Source: Urechis unicinctus (Eukaryota; Annelida; Polychaeta; Xenopneusta; Urechidae). Taken from it: a stretch of DNA of 64,000 bases. Of the stretch, positions 1 through 12,334 are shown piece by piece. The position numbers were made by a program, and so were the translations under genes. Position 1 is the first letter of the stretch, and each line of letters opens with the position of its first letter. The stretch covers positions 50,534,119 to 50,598,118 of the forward strand of contig CM067354.1 in NCBI GenBank assembly GCA_034190875.2, read 5' to 3'. Under the pieces are notes generated by a model, which had not been told where the DNA came from, made no database searches, and worked only from the letters and a program-made list of their open reading frames with translations.

Positions 1-385
1 TGGATCAACAGTCCCATGTGCTTTTGTTGATTTTAGGGTTGCGCTACCTGACGACGGTAATGTGTTTTACTCATTTGCATATTTGCATTTTACTGAATAG
101 CCCTCTTTGCGTAGCTGTAAACTCTTTGGTATTTGTCATCATGTTATTTAATATATTCGCTGACATTGGGATTAACTAATATTCAAACCATCGATATTTC
201 ACAAATTCCCTTGTCCTCAAACTTAATAGTGACCGCCAATCGTTACATTAGACTTCTATTTCATTATATATGAAAACAAGTGCTATTTCCATTTTCATAT
301 TGAACGCTACTGTGAGTGTGTCTTTCAAAAACTATTACAATTATCTCAATTAAATAATTAACCAATAAAACATCGAGTGACTCAC

Positions 386-425
386 CACAGGCCGACAGCA
401 GAATGAAGGTCAACAGAGTGTTCAT
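386..425 (-). CDS. Ly6/uPAR-family gene, exon 1 only (gene C, partial)
   Basis: This is the signal-peptide exon of a third Ly6-like gene; its other exons lie beyond the left edge. Minus-strand translation gives MNTLLTFILLSAC plus one base of the next codon. The exon ends at a consensus donor (GTGAGT on the minus strand, plus 380-385). It matches exon 1 of the two complete genes at 5551-5590 and 16800-16839. The start is the Met of this hydrophobic peptide, not an in-frame upstream Met, because a TATAAAA box on the minus strand (514-520) places the likely transcription start downstream of that upstream Met. Secretory function follows from the complete paralogues. Confidence 0.8.
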
Positions 426-426
426 G

Positions 427-1323
427 GTTCCTGTAGGGATGAAGCGCTTCTTGTTGAGATGTGAAGTTGATGGTCCACAATCTTGGAATGACTTCACCCC
501 TGGTTTACTTCTGTTTTATACATATCCATCGACATGCGGTTACTAAGGGTGCTCAGCCAATCACTAGTAAACAGCACCTACCACTCGACATTGAAAAAGC
601 TGATTTAAAGATTACTTGGCACCCAACGATCAGGCCCTTCCTTAACGCGGCTGCCGAGTAACAGCAATCTGATGAATGAGGAAGTGTGTGAATGCAGTTA
701 TCACACCCTGCAAGCTGTGATATTCTCGCCATTTGACAAATTAATTGCAATAGATGCTCACTTAATAGAGATTATCGAATCAAGTGAATCCTCAACCGAT
801 ATACCAAACCAGGTTTACCACATTCACAACGTCGAAAACACTGCTACATCTCATCTTTTCAAATTTATTGAATCAAACAGAGAATCCACTATCAACCTGC
901 ACATGAAATTATAATCACCTATTAAATAAACCATCAGCTGCACATATTATTATCAGCTCATCGAATCCTATTACCGATTTGCACAGATTTCTCATTGCAC
1001 AGGATTCTACTGCACATAATGAAATTCAAGAATGTCATCGATTATCCCTCCGGAGATTAAGCTGTAGCAAGACCTCACACTGTCATGTCTGTGGCCTTTT
1101 CATGTTAAACAATGAATAATTCTCACAGACATGAATTCTCGATACCACATTATTAAATAAATGAAATGAAATGATAGCGTGAAGAAGATCATAACGGTAT
1201 AAAATCATAATGATCCTGTCCATCTCTTGTAATACCAAGGTACATATGTGGCCTTAGTTATGCGGGACGAAGTTAGAGATGGCAAGCTAATGTAGGGCTA
1301 AGTTATATAGGATTTAATTGTAC
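427..1323. other. Upstream flank of Ly6 gene C inside the duplicated unit
   Basis: This stretch is shared with 5592-6493, and its first part with 16841-17169. It holds the Ly6 promoter (TATA at 514-520, and an inverted CCAAT in the shared block near 553-560). Short open frames at 461-914 are conserved between units only as far as the whole duplication is. I see no splice signals or protein family in them and do not call a gene. The end (about 1245-1323) is the start of a degenerate minisatellite. Confidence 0.6.
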
Positions 1324-1325
1324 TA

Positions 1326-2664
1326 CAGTGCAACTTCGTTAAAGGGGACGCCTCTGTGGCTGGTCGAACATCCCCTTTAACGAGGCTTCCCCAATAGCGA
1401 GGTCCCACCAACCTACGCAACTAAAAAACATGCAGGTGTCCACAACCAACAGAAAACTACAGGGCCCGACCAAACGCACAAAAGCAAGTAAAATGCTGTT
1501 TCAGTGAACAATTAAATCATCTCACAACTTGAATTTATTATTTATTACAAATTACAAAAAAAAAACATAGACAACTGTGTACAATATACATTAGATAAAA
1601 TCGGCTTGGCTTGTCCCATCAGAGTTCGTATTGTATTTATACATCCTCATATTCATGCGGTTTCTGATTACTTTTGAACAATTGGTCCAAACGCGATTGG
1701 GTGGTATCTTCGACACGTCTTTCCATTGACACGTTTTAGGCGTGGCGCAGACTGTAATACACAACATAATCTTCGTCGTAGCCTTGCTCTTGAGCGAATC
1801 GTCTCAAATAATCCACGAGCATATGTCTTCGTTATGCGCGGGCTTTCGTCGTCGTCAGAGTCGTCGTTGGTGTGGGCAGCACGTTTTTGACTGACTTGCT
1901 CAAAGAGAGTGGCATCGTCGTATTCACCGCATGTTGGAATGGTGTCATCGAGTGACACGAGTCGATCGAATTCCTCTCTTGGCATGGCTGGCGTCAAAGA
2001 TACGTCGCACAGGTCACCGTCGATATCGTCAACGGCGGGTTGGTCGGTTCAAGTGAAGCCGGCTTTACGGTAGCAGTTTGCGATGGTCACGGCCTCTACC
2101 CTAGCAGGCAAATAGCAGGGCTTGTACGGATTCGTCAGCGTCGAGGGCGTTTATGAATCGTCCATTCAACGCGCTGCGGTAATGTCCTTTCCAGTTACGT
2201 ATCACTCCTCGGTCCATCGGCTGTATCAGACTGGTGGTGTTGGGCGGCAGGAAGTGTAAAATGATGTTGGTCCACGTCACCTTCGGCGAGTGGATTGAAC
2301 AGTTTTCGAAAACCAGACAGACTTTCCGTTGGTTGAAGCAGAGCTTTTGGTCCCATTAAGTCAGCCAGTTTGTGAAGATCTCTCCCGTCATCCATACGTT
2401 TTTCGAAGAAGCGTATTCGACCGGCATTATTGTGAAATCTTTCGGAAAACATAGCGGGCGATGACGAGCTGTGGCAGCTTCTCCGATCCGCGGGCTGACT
2501 GTGTCCCTTGTCAGTAAAGGCCCAGAGAAGTAAAGGGCCGTCCCTTCTGTGTTGAATATGTCCTGGTCACGAAAGACGGCGGCAATTTCAGGCAATTAGC
2601 CTTGGAGCCAGTGTCGGACGAACAGGTTATTGGCGTCTTGGTCCCGTTTAACGAAGTTGCACTG
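1326..2664 (-). mobile_element. pogo/Tigger-type DNA transposon, copy 1 (non-autonomous, decayed)
   Basis: A 1339-bp element bounded by terminal inverted repeats of about 24 bp, starting CAGTGCAACTTCGTTAAA, with one mismatch between the ends. It is flanked by TA on both sides (1324-1325, 2665-2666), the target duplication of the Tc1/mariner-pogo superfamily. Inside, the minus strand encodes pieces of a Tigger-like DDE domain. A second, perfect 12-bp inverted repeat lies at 1337-1348 and 1371-1382. The element is far shorter than an autonomous Tigger (commonly 2-3 kb), and the N-terminal DNA-binding region cannot be seen, so an internal deletion is likely. Confidence 0.85.
1668..2595 (-). pseudogene. 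Tigger/pogo transposase fragment (DDE region)
   Basis: Read on the minus strand in shifting frames, three blocks typical of Tigger/jerky transposases appear in order. One is a block ending ASSKNVWMTGEIFTNWL (2356-2595). Next is a VFENCSIH block that corresponds to the second catalytic Asp region. Last is LPPNTTSLIQPMDRGVIRNW (about 2180-2250), a hallmark of the family. A low-complexity acidic C-terminal part follows (1668-1997). The usual Asp in the first catalytic block (NADETGL in relatives) reads NTEGTAL, and the second block has Glu for Asp. With the frame changes, the protein is dead. No HTH/CENP-B domain is seen upstream. Confidence 0.8.
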
Positions 2665-2666
2665 TA

Positions 2667-3843
2667 CTAAGATACATATAGGGTCTAAGGTATATGGTAC
2701 CAAGTGAGATAGGGCAGGGTAATATGGGGCTAAGTTATATCAGTCGTAGTCTTGTGTAATGATGTAAGGCGAAACTATGTACTTCTTAGTTATAGATGGC
2801 GAATTGGTATAGCGTTTACTAATGTAGGGCGAACTTATAAAGGGGCGAACTTACAAAGGGCTTAGTTATAAATGACAAAGTTGTGTAGTGATAAGCTGTA
2901 ATCGAGGGAGCTATATAGGCAAAGTATTAAGCAATATATGAGTGTACTAAATCAGTTATGACTAGATTCATTGTAACTGAAATTAGGGCGTGGCCACATT
3001 GTGAATAATAATAACATCATATTATTTGACTTCACTCATCATCTTCAGTCTGCTTTGATTCAGTGTAAAACTCATTCAGCTAAGTTGAAGCTGTCGCTTT
3101 CTAAACGAAGTCATTTTTGTCTCAGATATAAATGAAGTGCCGTCTGTAGTTGGTTTTAGTTAACATGCTAAATTAACATAAGCTGTCGTCGTCTTGATAT
3201 GGGTGATGGTTTCACTGAAGGTGCATCTGAAGTCTGCCAGACTAATGGGTCGCCGTGTCCTGGACCAGAGCAAGCGGCAACATCTCACCAATGGAAGCCA
3301 GTTGTGAAAGCGCGCTATTACAGATGGCAGATGACAATAAGACTTACGTTTTTGGTTCCAATTTTATTAAAGTAAGTCGCTATTTTTGGCTAAAAATGCG
3401 GGTCCAAGACTTGAGCGCAAGTTATTTATATTCGCGAGTCAAAGCGAAGTGAGTTATCGGGGAAGAGCTGTATATGAAAAATTTGCTTTTCAAGTAACAC
3501 TTCTGCAGAGGATGAATTTGGGTGTCTAGAAAATTTGACACCTGGACCTGACAATACCAAGCGGCACCAATCAAAGAAGCCAAAGAATTGAAGAGCGATG
3601 ACAATTTTATTTCAAGATCATTCAATAAATAGATATTTCTATATACAGCTGCATATATGTCCGAGTATAAATACAAGGAATATATAGGATAACAAAACAA
3701 GGGCATTGCATAACATTTCCAGCGGCGACTAATATTACAAGAAATATACAATGTTCATTTCCTGATTTTTATCACAGATCAAATGCAAACATCCAATCGT
3801 TGGATGTCTGACATCAATGTTCCTGTCCTGAATGTCAGAGCTC
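2667..3843. other. Non-coding part of the duplicated unit, Ly6 3' flank
   Basis: This runs from the Tigger element to the Ly6 stop codon. The first 300 bp are degenerate minisatellite. From about 3000 it is unique-looking sequence shared with 14080-15298. A probable polyadenylation signal for the Ly6 gene (AATAAA on the minus strand) lies at 3606-3611, about 235 bases after the stop. Unit 2 contains 383 extra bases between the positions equivalent to 3278 and 3279. Confidence 0.6.
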
Positions 3844-5590
3844 CTAAAGCACATTCTTTACCAAGGCGACGATTGTAGGTACGCAGAGAGCAGTCAGACT
3901 TAAGACGACGCTGGAGGCTCCATTGCAATAGTCCTCTTGGCAACAGGTGTCTTTGGAAGAAATGCCGAACAAGCTGAAGGAGGATTCAGTGCATGTGGTC
4001 TCGCAAGAACGCGAAACTGTGTACACACCAGCTGCGCCTGCTCGGTTTTTCTGTCAACGTAGCAAAAGGAAAATGTGTTTGTACAAAGTGAAACTAGGGA
4101 TTGAATCCCAGAAAAAAACCACGTAGCAAAAGAAAATTGGGACTGCACAAAATGAAGCATTGCATTCAAAGGCAAAGAAATAACCACATCAGTACGATTG
4201 CAATCAGTCTACTTGTGAATTGATTAGACTACTAAGTAACGACGTCACCAACCCGTCACACCCCTCGTTAAGCCCGTGGAGAGGTGTGAAAAACGCCGGG
4301 AGGCTCTATAAGCAGGGTCATAAAATCGCACAGCTTTGTAGGATACTGACAAATTACAAAAGGTATTTTTTCTTTGAAAATACATCGTTAATCAACCGCG
4401 AATATGTTGATGCTTAAGACATTCTCTAAATCACAATGTGAATTTGTTACTTTTTCTATTTCATGTCACCGAGACATGCCCGAGATTTTAAAGAGGTGCA
4501 AAAGAGCCAAGGACGACAGTCATCGGCGATGTGACGTCATAATGAGTAGCCCTATGGTCAGCTTTGCAGTAGAAACAAGCTCTCAGCATCATGAAAGCCT
4601 TCAATCGACCGGCATCTTAACTACTGGAGTCAACAGATCAATTAATAACTTGATAGGCCAAAGTTCCCCGAAGGTGCTAGGAAACTTACCTTGCAGTAGG
4701 TGCAGCCTGTAGAGTTTCCCTGATCGGACTCGTCGAAAGTATCAGAGCACAGCAGGCAAGTGTAGCAAGTGAGGGAATAGGCGGTGGCCACTGAAACATT
4801 TATGCTTTGATTATTTCGGATATTTCTAAAGCGATTGACTGATATGATCGGACAACTTGTATGTCCCATATGTCAATTCACCTCTATTCATGAAACCTTA
4901 GCTATATCACAAAAGCGTTTATCGCTATGCTACAAGGGCGCTTGCGTCACCATTCGAGAATATATGCCAACACACCACCAATGAGCAGCGTGGTGTTTTG
5001 ACATAGAGTCTCTTAAAATTATATGGAATTTCAGATTGATTAGGGTCGTAGTCGCGACGACCAATCAAAAGACTATAGATCTTCAAGATTAGAGAGCAGA
5101 TGCCGAACCCCGAGTCCCATGTGCTTTTGTTGATTTTAGGGTTGCGCTACCTGACGACGGTAATGTGTTTTACTCATTTGCATATTTGCATATTTACTGA
5201 ATAGCCCTCTTTGCGTAGCTGTAAATGCTTTGGTATCACTCAATGAGTCATCATGTCGTAATTCTGTTTAATGTATTCGCTGACATTGGAGTCATCCATT
5301 AACTAAATATCGATCAAACCATCGATATTTCACAAATTCCCTTGTCCTCATCACTTAATAAGTCACCGCCTTATAATCGTTACATCTAGACTGAACGATG
5401 AAAGGAAATAGGGATTTACTATTGGATATATAGAAAACAAGTGACCAATTTATTTCCATTTTCATATTGAACGCTACTGTGAGTGTCTTTCAAAAACTAT
5501 TACAATTATCTCAATTAAATAACTAACCAATAAAACATCGAGTGACTCACCACAGGCCGACAGCAGAATGAAGGTCAACAGAGTGTTCAT
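3844..5590 (-). CDS. Ly6/uPAR-domain GPI-anchored protein (gene A), 3 exons
   Basis: This gene encodes a predicted 115-residue cell-surface protein with a three-finger Ly6/uPAR fold. Exon 1, 5551-5590, gives the signal peptide (residues 1-13). Exon 2, 4690-4790, covers residues 14-47. Exon 3, 3844-4050, covers residues 48-115. Donors (GTGAGT, GTAAGT) and acceptors (TTTCAG, TTGACAG) fit, and the phases join. After cleavage near Ala17 the mature part begins YSLTCYTC, the classic LU-domain start. Ten cysteines (22, 25, 28, 43, 46, 63, 67, 83, 84, 89) match the family, ending in CCQEDYCN. A hydrophobic tail (95-111) after the small residues Gly91-Ser94 looks like a GPI-anchor signal. There is one N-glycosylation sequon at Asn39. 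The ligand is unknown. A TATAAAA box at 5679-5685 supports the start used here rather than an in-frame Met at 5662. Confidence 0.88.
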
Positions 5591-5678
5591 GATTCCTGTA
5601 GGGATGAAGCGCTTCTTGTTGAGATGTGAAGTTGATGGTCGACAATCTTGGAATGACTTCACCCCTGGTTTACTTATG

Positions 5679-5685
5679 TTTTATA
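5679..5685 (-). promoter_or_regulatory. TATA box of Ly6 gene A
   Basis: The minus strand reads TATAAAA here, about 90 bases upstream of the gene A start codon. The same box is kept upstream of gene C (514-520) and gene B (16928-16934). An ATTGG (inverted CCAAT) lies about 40 bases further upstream. A start site about 30 bases downstream of the box would fall after the upstream in-frame Met, favouring the shorter protein. Confidence 0.6.
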
Positions 5686-6861
5686 CATATCCATCGACGT
5701 GCGGTTACTAAGGGTGCTCAGCCAATCACTAGTAAACAGCACCTACCACTCGACATTGAGAAAGCTGATTTAAAGATTACTTGGCACCCTAAGACCAGGC
5801 CCTTCCTTAACGCGGCTGCCGAGTAACAGCAATCTGATGAATGAGGAAGTGTGTGAATGCAGTTATCACACTCTGCAAGCTGTGATATTCTCGCCATCTG
5901 ACAAAATAATGGCAATAGATGCTCACTTAATAGAGATTATCGAATCAAGTGAATCCTCAACCGAAATATCAAACCAGGTTTACCACATTCACCAAGTCGA
6001 AAACACTGCTACATCTCATCTATTCAAATTTATTGAATCAAACAGGGAATCCAATAAAGTATCAAACTGCACATGAAATTATAATCACCTATTAAATAAA
6101 TGATCAGCTGCACATATTATTTTCAGCTCATCGAATCCTATTACCGATTTGCACAGATTTCTCATTGCACAGGATTCTACTGCACATAATGAAATTCAAG
6201 AATGTCATCGATTATCCCTCCGGAGATTAAGCTGTAGCAAGACCTCACACTGTCATGTCTGTGGCCTTTTCATGTTAAACAATGAATAATTCTCACAGAC
6301 ATGAATTCTCGATACCACATTATTAAATAAATGAAATGAAATGATAGCGTGAAGAAGATCATAACGGTATAAAATCATAATGATCCTGTCCATCTCTTGT
6401 AATACCAAGGTACATATGTGGCCTTAGTTATGTGGGACCAAGTTAGAGATGGCAAGCTAATGTAGGGCTAAGTTATATAGGATTTAATTGTACTACAGTG
6501 CAACTTCGTTAAAGGGGACGCCTCTGTGGCTGGTCGAACATCCCCTTTAACGAGGCTTCCCCATTAGCGAGGTCCCACCAACCTACGCAACTAAAAAACA
6601 TGCAGGTGTCCACAACCAACAGAAAACTACATGGCCCGACCAAACGCACAAAAGCAAGTAAAATGCTGTTCCAGTGAACAATTAAATCATCTCACAACTT
6701 GAATTTATTATTTATTACAAATTACAAAAAAAAACATAGACAATTGTGTACATTGTACATTAGATAAAATCGGCTTGGCTTGTCCCATCAGAGTTCGTAT
6801 TGTATTTATACATCCTCATATTCATGCGGTTTCTGATTACTTTTGAAGAATTGGTCCAAAC

Positions 6862-6873
6862 GCGATTGGGTGG
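6862..6873. repeat. Target site duplication of LINE copy 1, left
   Basis: GCGATTGGGTGG occurs exactly at the left edge (6862-6873) and again at the right edge (12772-12783) of the LINE. The uninterrupted Tigger copy in unit 1 has this sequence once (near 1693-1704). This fixes the LINE ends at 6874 and 12771. Confidence 0.93.
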
Positions 6874-7141
6874 CTTTCGGAGGTGATCAGAGTGACAGAT
6901 TAGGAGACACACACGGTTCGAGGGTTCGTGAATACCGCTGCCAGTTACCCGTGAAATCCACCACTACCACTTCATTATACTTGAGTCTTTAATCTTTTAT
7001 TATTTGTTCACTGTCATATTATCGCACATTTTTCTGGCGCATATCTGGTTTTGTCTTTCTTCATATATCTTCAGTTACTTTATCCTCAGTTGTCATCCAT
7101 ATCTATTTCATTTCATTTTCATTATTTCAAATGTTTTCGGT

Positions 7142-8483
7142 ATGGAGGAACCACTCTCCATAGCAAATCTTCAATCTCATACTGACTTGCACCCCATGGC
7201 CCTTTCTCCGGCCAGATCATTCTCCTCGTGTCATTCCTCTCCTGACTTATTAGAAGATTCCTCATCACTTTCATCTGACTGTTCTTATCATGAAACCCCA
7301 GTCAAAAAAAGACGTCGGTCACCTTCTGTATCCCCAAATCAAACCATCATCCCTGAAGTTGTAAAAATAAACATCTTCTGTCCTCGAGTCAACATTGCTA
7401 AGTTCAACCCAATTGCAATCCACAGTGAAATCTCCTCCCTCATTGGTCCATCCTTCAAAAATAGCCAAAACTGGTTCGTCAATTACACTCTACGTTTCAA
7501 AAGCTCAAGCTCCCCTCATCAAGTCTATCCAAAAGCTCTGCAATCTTTCTATCAACACAAAAGTCATCTCGTCCAAAGCTAAAGAAACTAAAGGAATCAT
7601 TCATGGTGTATCAAGAGACATTTCAGACAGCCAATTACTTGATGTCCTCAAACAGTACAATGTAACAGCTATCCGCAGACTTGGCAAAGTAAATCCTACT
7701 GAGTCAATTGAACTCTCCTTCTCCACATCTCAAATGCCCTCCAAAGTTCAAATAGGATATTCATTCCATAATGTCAAAATTTACATCCCCCCTCCAATTA
7801 GATGCTTTAAGTGCAATCAGTTTGGCCACACAGTAACCTATTGCCCTAACACAACCTCTTGCCCAACTTGTGGGAAACATCATCAATTTTCAGAATGTTC
7901 TACATTAATCAAAAAGTGCTCAAATTGTGGTGAATCCCATAGTGCTGCCTTCAAAGGCTGCAAAGCATACGTCAAGGCAAAAACTATCACTGATATCAAA
8001 ACAACAAAGCAAATAACATATGCACAAGCTGTTTCTCTCGTCCCACCTTCCCCTCCTCTCCAACCCCCTGCCCATACATCTCTTCCTACTAAGCCTGCCC
8101 CCAAGGCCCAATCTCAACCTCTTGATCAACCCCATCCTCCAATCACTCCGCTTACCTCATCATCCATCTCAACCTCTGATCTTCCCAAACAAGTTTCTCC
8201 AATTACATCCCCTCCTCATCACTCTACCCCCTCTTCATCTCCCCCTTCAGCTAACATTGCTCCGACACAACAACTATCTCAACTCTCAGATTTTGTCTAC
8301 TTGTCAACAGCCATCTTATCATCTCCCCTATCTGCTGAAACTAAATCTAAAACTCTTGCCATTATTGCTTTTGAACTCCTTAAAGTCAACATTGCCTCTC
8401 ACACAATTGCTTATGCCATAAATCATCACGTTCAAGTCACCAGTCAATTACACCAAATCATCGAACATTCCTCTTCTCAGTAG
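7142..8483 (+). pseudogene. LINE ORF1 (zinc-knuckle nucleocapsid-like protein), one frameshift
   Basis: ORF1 of the LINE encodes the RNA-binding protein that packages the element's RNA. It starts MEEPLSIANLQ at 7142, followed by a Ser-rich stretch and a basic KKRRRS patch. The frame changes in a run of A near 7459-7463. The copy at 27406-27440 has one A fewer there and stays in frame, so the extra A is the mutation. Downstream, the frame opened at 7395 carries an RNA-binding region and three consecutive zinc knuckles (7803-7942: CFKCNQFGHTVTYC, CPTCGKHHQFSEC, CSNCGESHSAAFKGC). A long Pro/Ser-rich tail follows (8030-8280) and it stops at 8483. Confidence 0.85.
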
Positions 8484-8555
8484 ATCGAATACACTTCAAT
8501 CTGAATCTTTTCCCATTCACCGCTAACATTACTATTCTTACAACCCTAATTATAG

Positions 8556-11500
8556 CCTTCATGGTCAGTTCCCCCAATATTTCACAATCAAACCCAACCG
8601 TCCCTTATTTCAGACCCAGTTATCAATCATCACTTAACCATATGGTCATGGAATTGCAGAGGTATCCGCTCGCAATTAAACGAATTCTCTAATTTTCTTA
8701 TTAAAACAAATCCCAAACCTAATGTTATTTGTCTACAAGAAACATTTCTTAAGCCTAATTCTTACTTTAGCCTTCCCAATTATTTAACCATTAGAAATGA
8801 TCGTCTCTCTTCTCATCATGGAGGTCTAGCTATGCTAATCCATAAAGATATCCCCTTTTCCATTATTAATATACCATCAGTCATTGAACATCAAACCATT
8901 AAAATCAACATTGCTAATCAAACATATCACATATCCAATATTTATGACAACAATCCAACTATTGATCCCAACCAATACCATCCTATTTTTGACCTCCCTC
9001 ATTCTATAATAATGGGAGACTTCAATGCCCATCATTCCTTCTGGCACCACTCTTCCTCTAATTGCAAAGGTAACTCTCTTTTCAAAATCATTCAGGATAG
9101 CAACCTTACCCTCCATAATGATAACACTCCCACTCACTTTCATAAATATGGTACAAATATTTTAGATTTATTTCTCTCGTCTAATGATATTTCCCACAAT
9201 TTTTCTTTTCTTAATTACCTCAACACAATGGGAAGTGATCATTCTATTATCTCAATGTCTAATAACATCCCTGTTCAATCTAATATTCCTTCTCCTCAAC
9301 CAAGATGGAATATCAAAAAAGCCAACTGGCCTCTTTTCAAACAACTATGCTTAAAAAAATTAACTGCTGCCATCATTTCATCCGATCCTCTCACTTCGTA
9401 TGATAATTTTTACAAGGAAATCATTAACATTGCTCATAAATCTATTCCCTTTACATCACGCAACCAAAATCAACCTAAGGCTCACCCATGGTGGACTGAC
9501 TCCTGTTCTTCTGCCATTAAATCCAGAAACAAAGCAAGAAATAAATATTATCATCACAAAACCCCTCAAAATTATATTCAATATAAAAGAGAATCAGCCA
9601 TTGTTAAACTCACTCTAAAACAAGCAAAATCCTTCTTCTGGCACAATAAATGCTCATCTCTTAACTCTCCAAATCTTAAAGAGCTCTGGAAAACAGTAAA
9701 CAGGCTCAAAGGTAAATATTTTCAATCTCGCATCCCTCCTCTTAAACTTCAAAATGAAAACTTTTTCACTGGGAACAACCAACAAATTGCCAATCTTTTA
9801 GCTGAATATCATGCACAAATTAGCTCTGATACAAATCTTCCGTCAGATTTCAATCCAGAGTCAATTTCATATACTCAATCTAATCCTTCTAACATTAACT
9901 CCCCCCTCAATGAACCTTTAACCCTTAAAGAAATCTTATCAGCTGTAAACAAAACTAAAAAACTCCGCCCCTGGTAAAGATCTTTTAATCTACCCATTTT
10001 TCTACCACCTTCCCCACGATTCCCTTGAGGTACTCCTTCAAATATTTAATCAGTTGTGGATCTCATCAAAAACTCCTCCTATTTGGAACACCTCTATCAT
10101 TATTCCCATTCTTAAATCTGGCCAAAATCCCCACCTTTCTTCTTCATACCGTCCCATAAGTCTTACTTCTGTTGCTTCTAAAATTTTTGAATCCATCCTT
10201 AATAACAGAATCTCTTGGCACTTGCATCATAATAACCTTTTTAATCCCAAGCAATCTGCTTATCGTCCTCACCGCAGTACTATTGATAACATCCTTCTCA
10301 TCTCCGACTCCATTAACAAAGGTTTGATATCTAACAAAAAAACACATGCCATATTTCTTGACATCTCCAAAGCATTTGATATGGCAAACCGAGCCTCTAT
10401 AGAAATCAAAGCCCAACAGTTAGGTATATCAGGTTTAGCACTTAATTGGATCCACAACTTTTTATCAAACAGAAATTTTCAAGTTAAAGCTAATAATACC
10501 TTATCCAATCCTCACAGTACAGAAAATGGAGTACCTCAAGGAAGTGTTTTATCCCCTACTTTATTCAACATCTTTATAAATGATATTCCCATTCCTTCTT
10601 CTGCTTCTGTATATGCTGATGATATTACCATCTGGGCTACTGGCAAATTATCCTCTAAATTAACCAAATCCCTACAAACACGTCTAAATAGCATTGACAA
10701 ATGGGCCTCTAAATGGGGAGTCACATTTTCTCCATCAAAATCCAAAGTTGTACATTTTGGTACAAATAAAGCTCACAACACTCCCACTTTCTTCATTGAT
10801 AATAAACCCATCCCAGAACATGATTCCGTTAAATTTTTAGGTATCATTCTTGATAAAGGTCTTACCTGGAGGGAACACGTGCAGCTCACAGTAACAAAAT
10901 GTCAGAAGGTTACCAACCTCCTCAGATTCATAAGCGGCACCTCCTGGGGCGCAAACAAGGAGACATCCTGTAAAATACACGCAACCCATTCTTTGCAACA
11001 TATCCTTTATGGGGCTCCAGCCATAGTTACTGCATCTAAGACAACCCTCCTCAAATTAGAGAAAGCACAATCAGCCACGCTCCGAGCCATTACAAGAACA
11101 CATCGATCTACATCTATAAATTCCCTTCAGGTATCCACTGGTTTTCCACCCATTCCCCTCCAAATACTCAGAGCCACCCTTAGATATCAAGCTAGAGCTG
11201 TCACATACAATCTCCCCACCAAATTCATTTTTAAAGAAACCTGGTATTCTCACACTTCTAGACAGCGTAAAACTATCAGTCATTTCACCATCCCTTTCTC
11301 ACGACATCTTCCTATAATATCCTCTGAGTCTCCCTGTCATATTCCTCCTTGGCATCTTTCTAATCCTACTATCAATACCGAATTATCAGAAAAAATATCT
11401 CATGACAATCCATCATTTAACAAATCTCTAGCGCTTGATTTCATTGACAACCTACCAGCCAATTCTACCCACATTTATACAGATGGTTCCAAAAATAATA

Positions 11501-12334
11501 TCAGTACTTCCTTTGCTCTAACTATTCCGTCCATTCAATACACCAAATCTACCCGAATTCAGCCCTTCTTTTCTATCTTTACAGCTGAAGCACTGGCTAT
11601 TATCAATGCCTTAATATTAGCTCTTCAATTACATTTCATCAACCCCATAATTCTCACAGATTCCCTATCAGTCATTACAGCTTTTAAAGGTAAAATCCTT
11701 AATCCCTTCATTAAAGAAATCCAATATCTTTCCTCCTTACTTTCTTACCAAAATTCAACTGCTTCAATAATATGGATTCCAGCACATTGTGGAATCATTG
11801 GTAATGAAATTGCAGATTCGGCAGCTAAACAATCACATAATGATCCCTTTATTCAACCCATTTCTCTCGACTTAAATACTCACTATCTACTCATTAAGAA
11901 TCTTGTCGCCCAAACCTGGCAACAAGATTGGGACTCATCAAACTCTTCATATAAACTAATCAAACCTACAATAGATTTTAAACCCCAAATATTTCATCCA
12001 AATACTCTTTCCGATCGAATCCTAACTTCAATAGCTTTGAATAACCCCCCCTCTCAATTTCTATAAAGCAAAATATAATAACAACCAAAATCCCAATTGT
12101 AACTACTGCCATTCCCCTGAAAACATTTATCATTACATGTTTGTATGCCCGAAATATCATTCCCAGCGCATTCCTCTCATAAGCAAACTTAAACAAGCTA
12201 AATACTCCCTAAACATTAAAAATCTTTTCTGCTCCAATATTATCAAAAAACTACCATTACTTATATTCTCACTACCAAACGTTTTGTTATCAACAATTAA
12301 CTTATCGCTACTTCCCTCCCACATTAATTGTTGA
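8556..12334 (+). pseudogene. LINE ORF2: endonuclease, reverse transcriptase, RNase H (two frameshifts)
   Basis: ORF2 drives target-primed reverse transcription. An APE-type endonuclease starts near 8640 (WSWNCRGIR, CLQETFL, MGDFNAHHSFW, GSDHSI). The frame breaks near 9960-9970. The RT follows in the next frame, with the YADD catalytic box at about 10612-10623. RNase H motifs follow: IYTDGSK (about 11477), TAEAL (about 11581), TDSLS, and WIPAHCGIIGNEIADSAAK (about 11774-11830). A second shift lies in a C run near 12045-12052, after which a Cys/His cluster (CNYCHSPENIYHYMFVC) and a short tail run to a stop at 12332-12334. No good ATG opens the first frame: a stop lies at 8553-8555. All catalytic motifs survive, so the copy is young but not functional. 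Confidence 0.88.

Larger units (their letters stand above)
1245..2960. repeat. Degenerate minisatellite split by a Tigger element
   Basis: On both sides of the DNA transposon at 1326-2664 there are imperfect repeats of about 20-25 bp built on a core like TAGGGCTAAGTTATA, with variants such as GGGCTTAGTTATAA and AGGGCGAACTTATAA. Examples lie at about 1250-1315 and 2680-2930. The same arrangement recurs in unit 2 at 6415-6490 and 13750-14010. I see no coding potential. Confidence 0.6.

Noticed and set aside
461..914. Short plus-strand frames repeated in each unit
   Set aside because: Conserved only as part of the whole duplicated unit; no domain, no splice context, and they lie over the Ly6 promoter.
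5591..5662. Longer Ly6 protein starting at an in-frame upstream Met
   Set aside because: It would put a charged stretch before the signal peptide, and the TATA box places the likely transcript start downstream of that Met.
8020..8421. Leu/Pro-rich open frame overlapping LINE ORF1
   Set aside because: A shadow of the Pro/Ser-rich tail of ORF1 in another frame.
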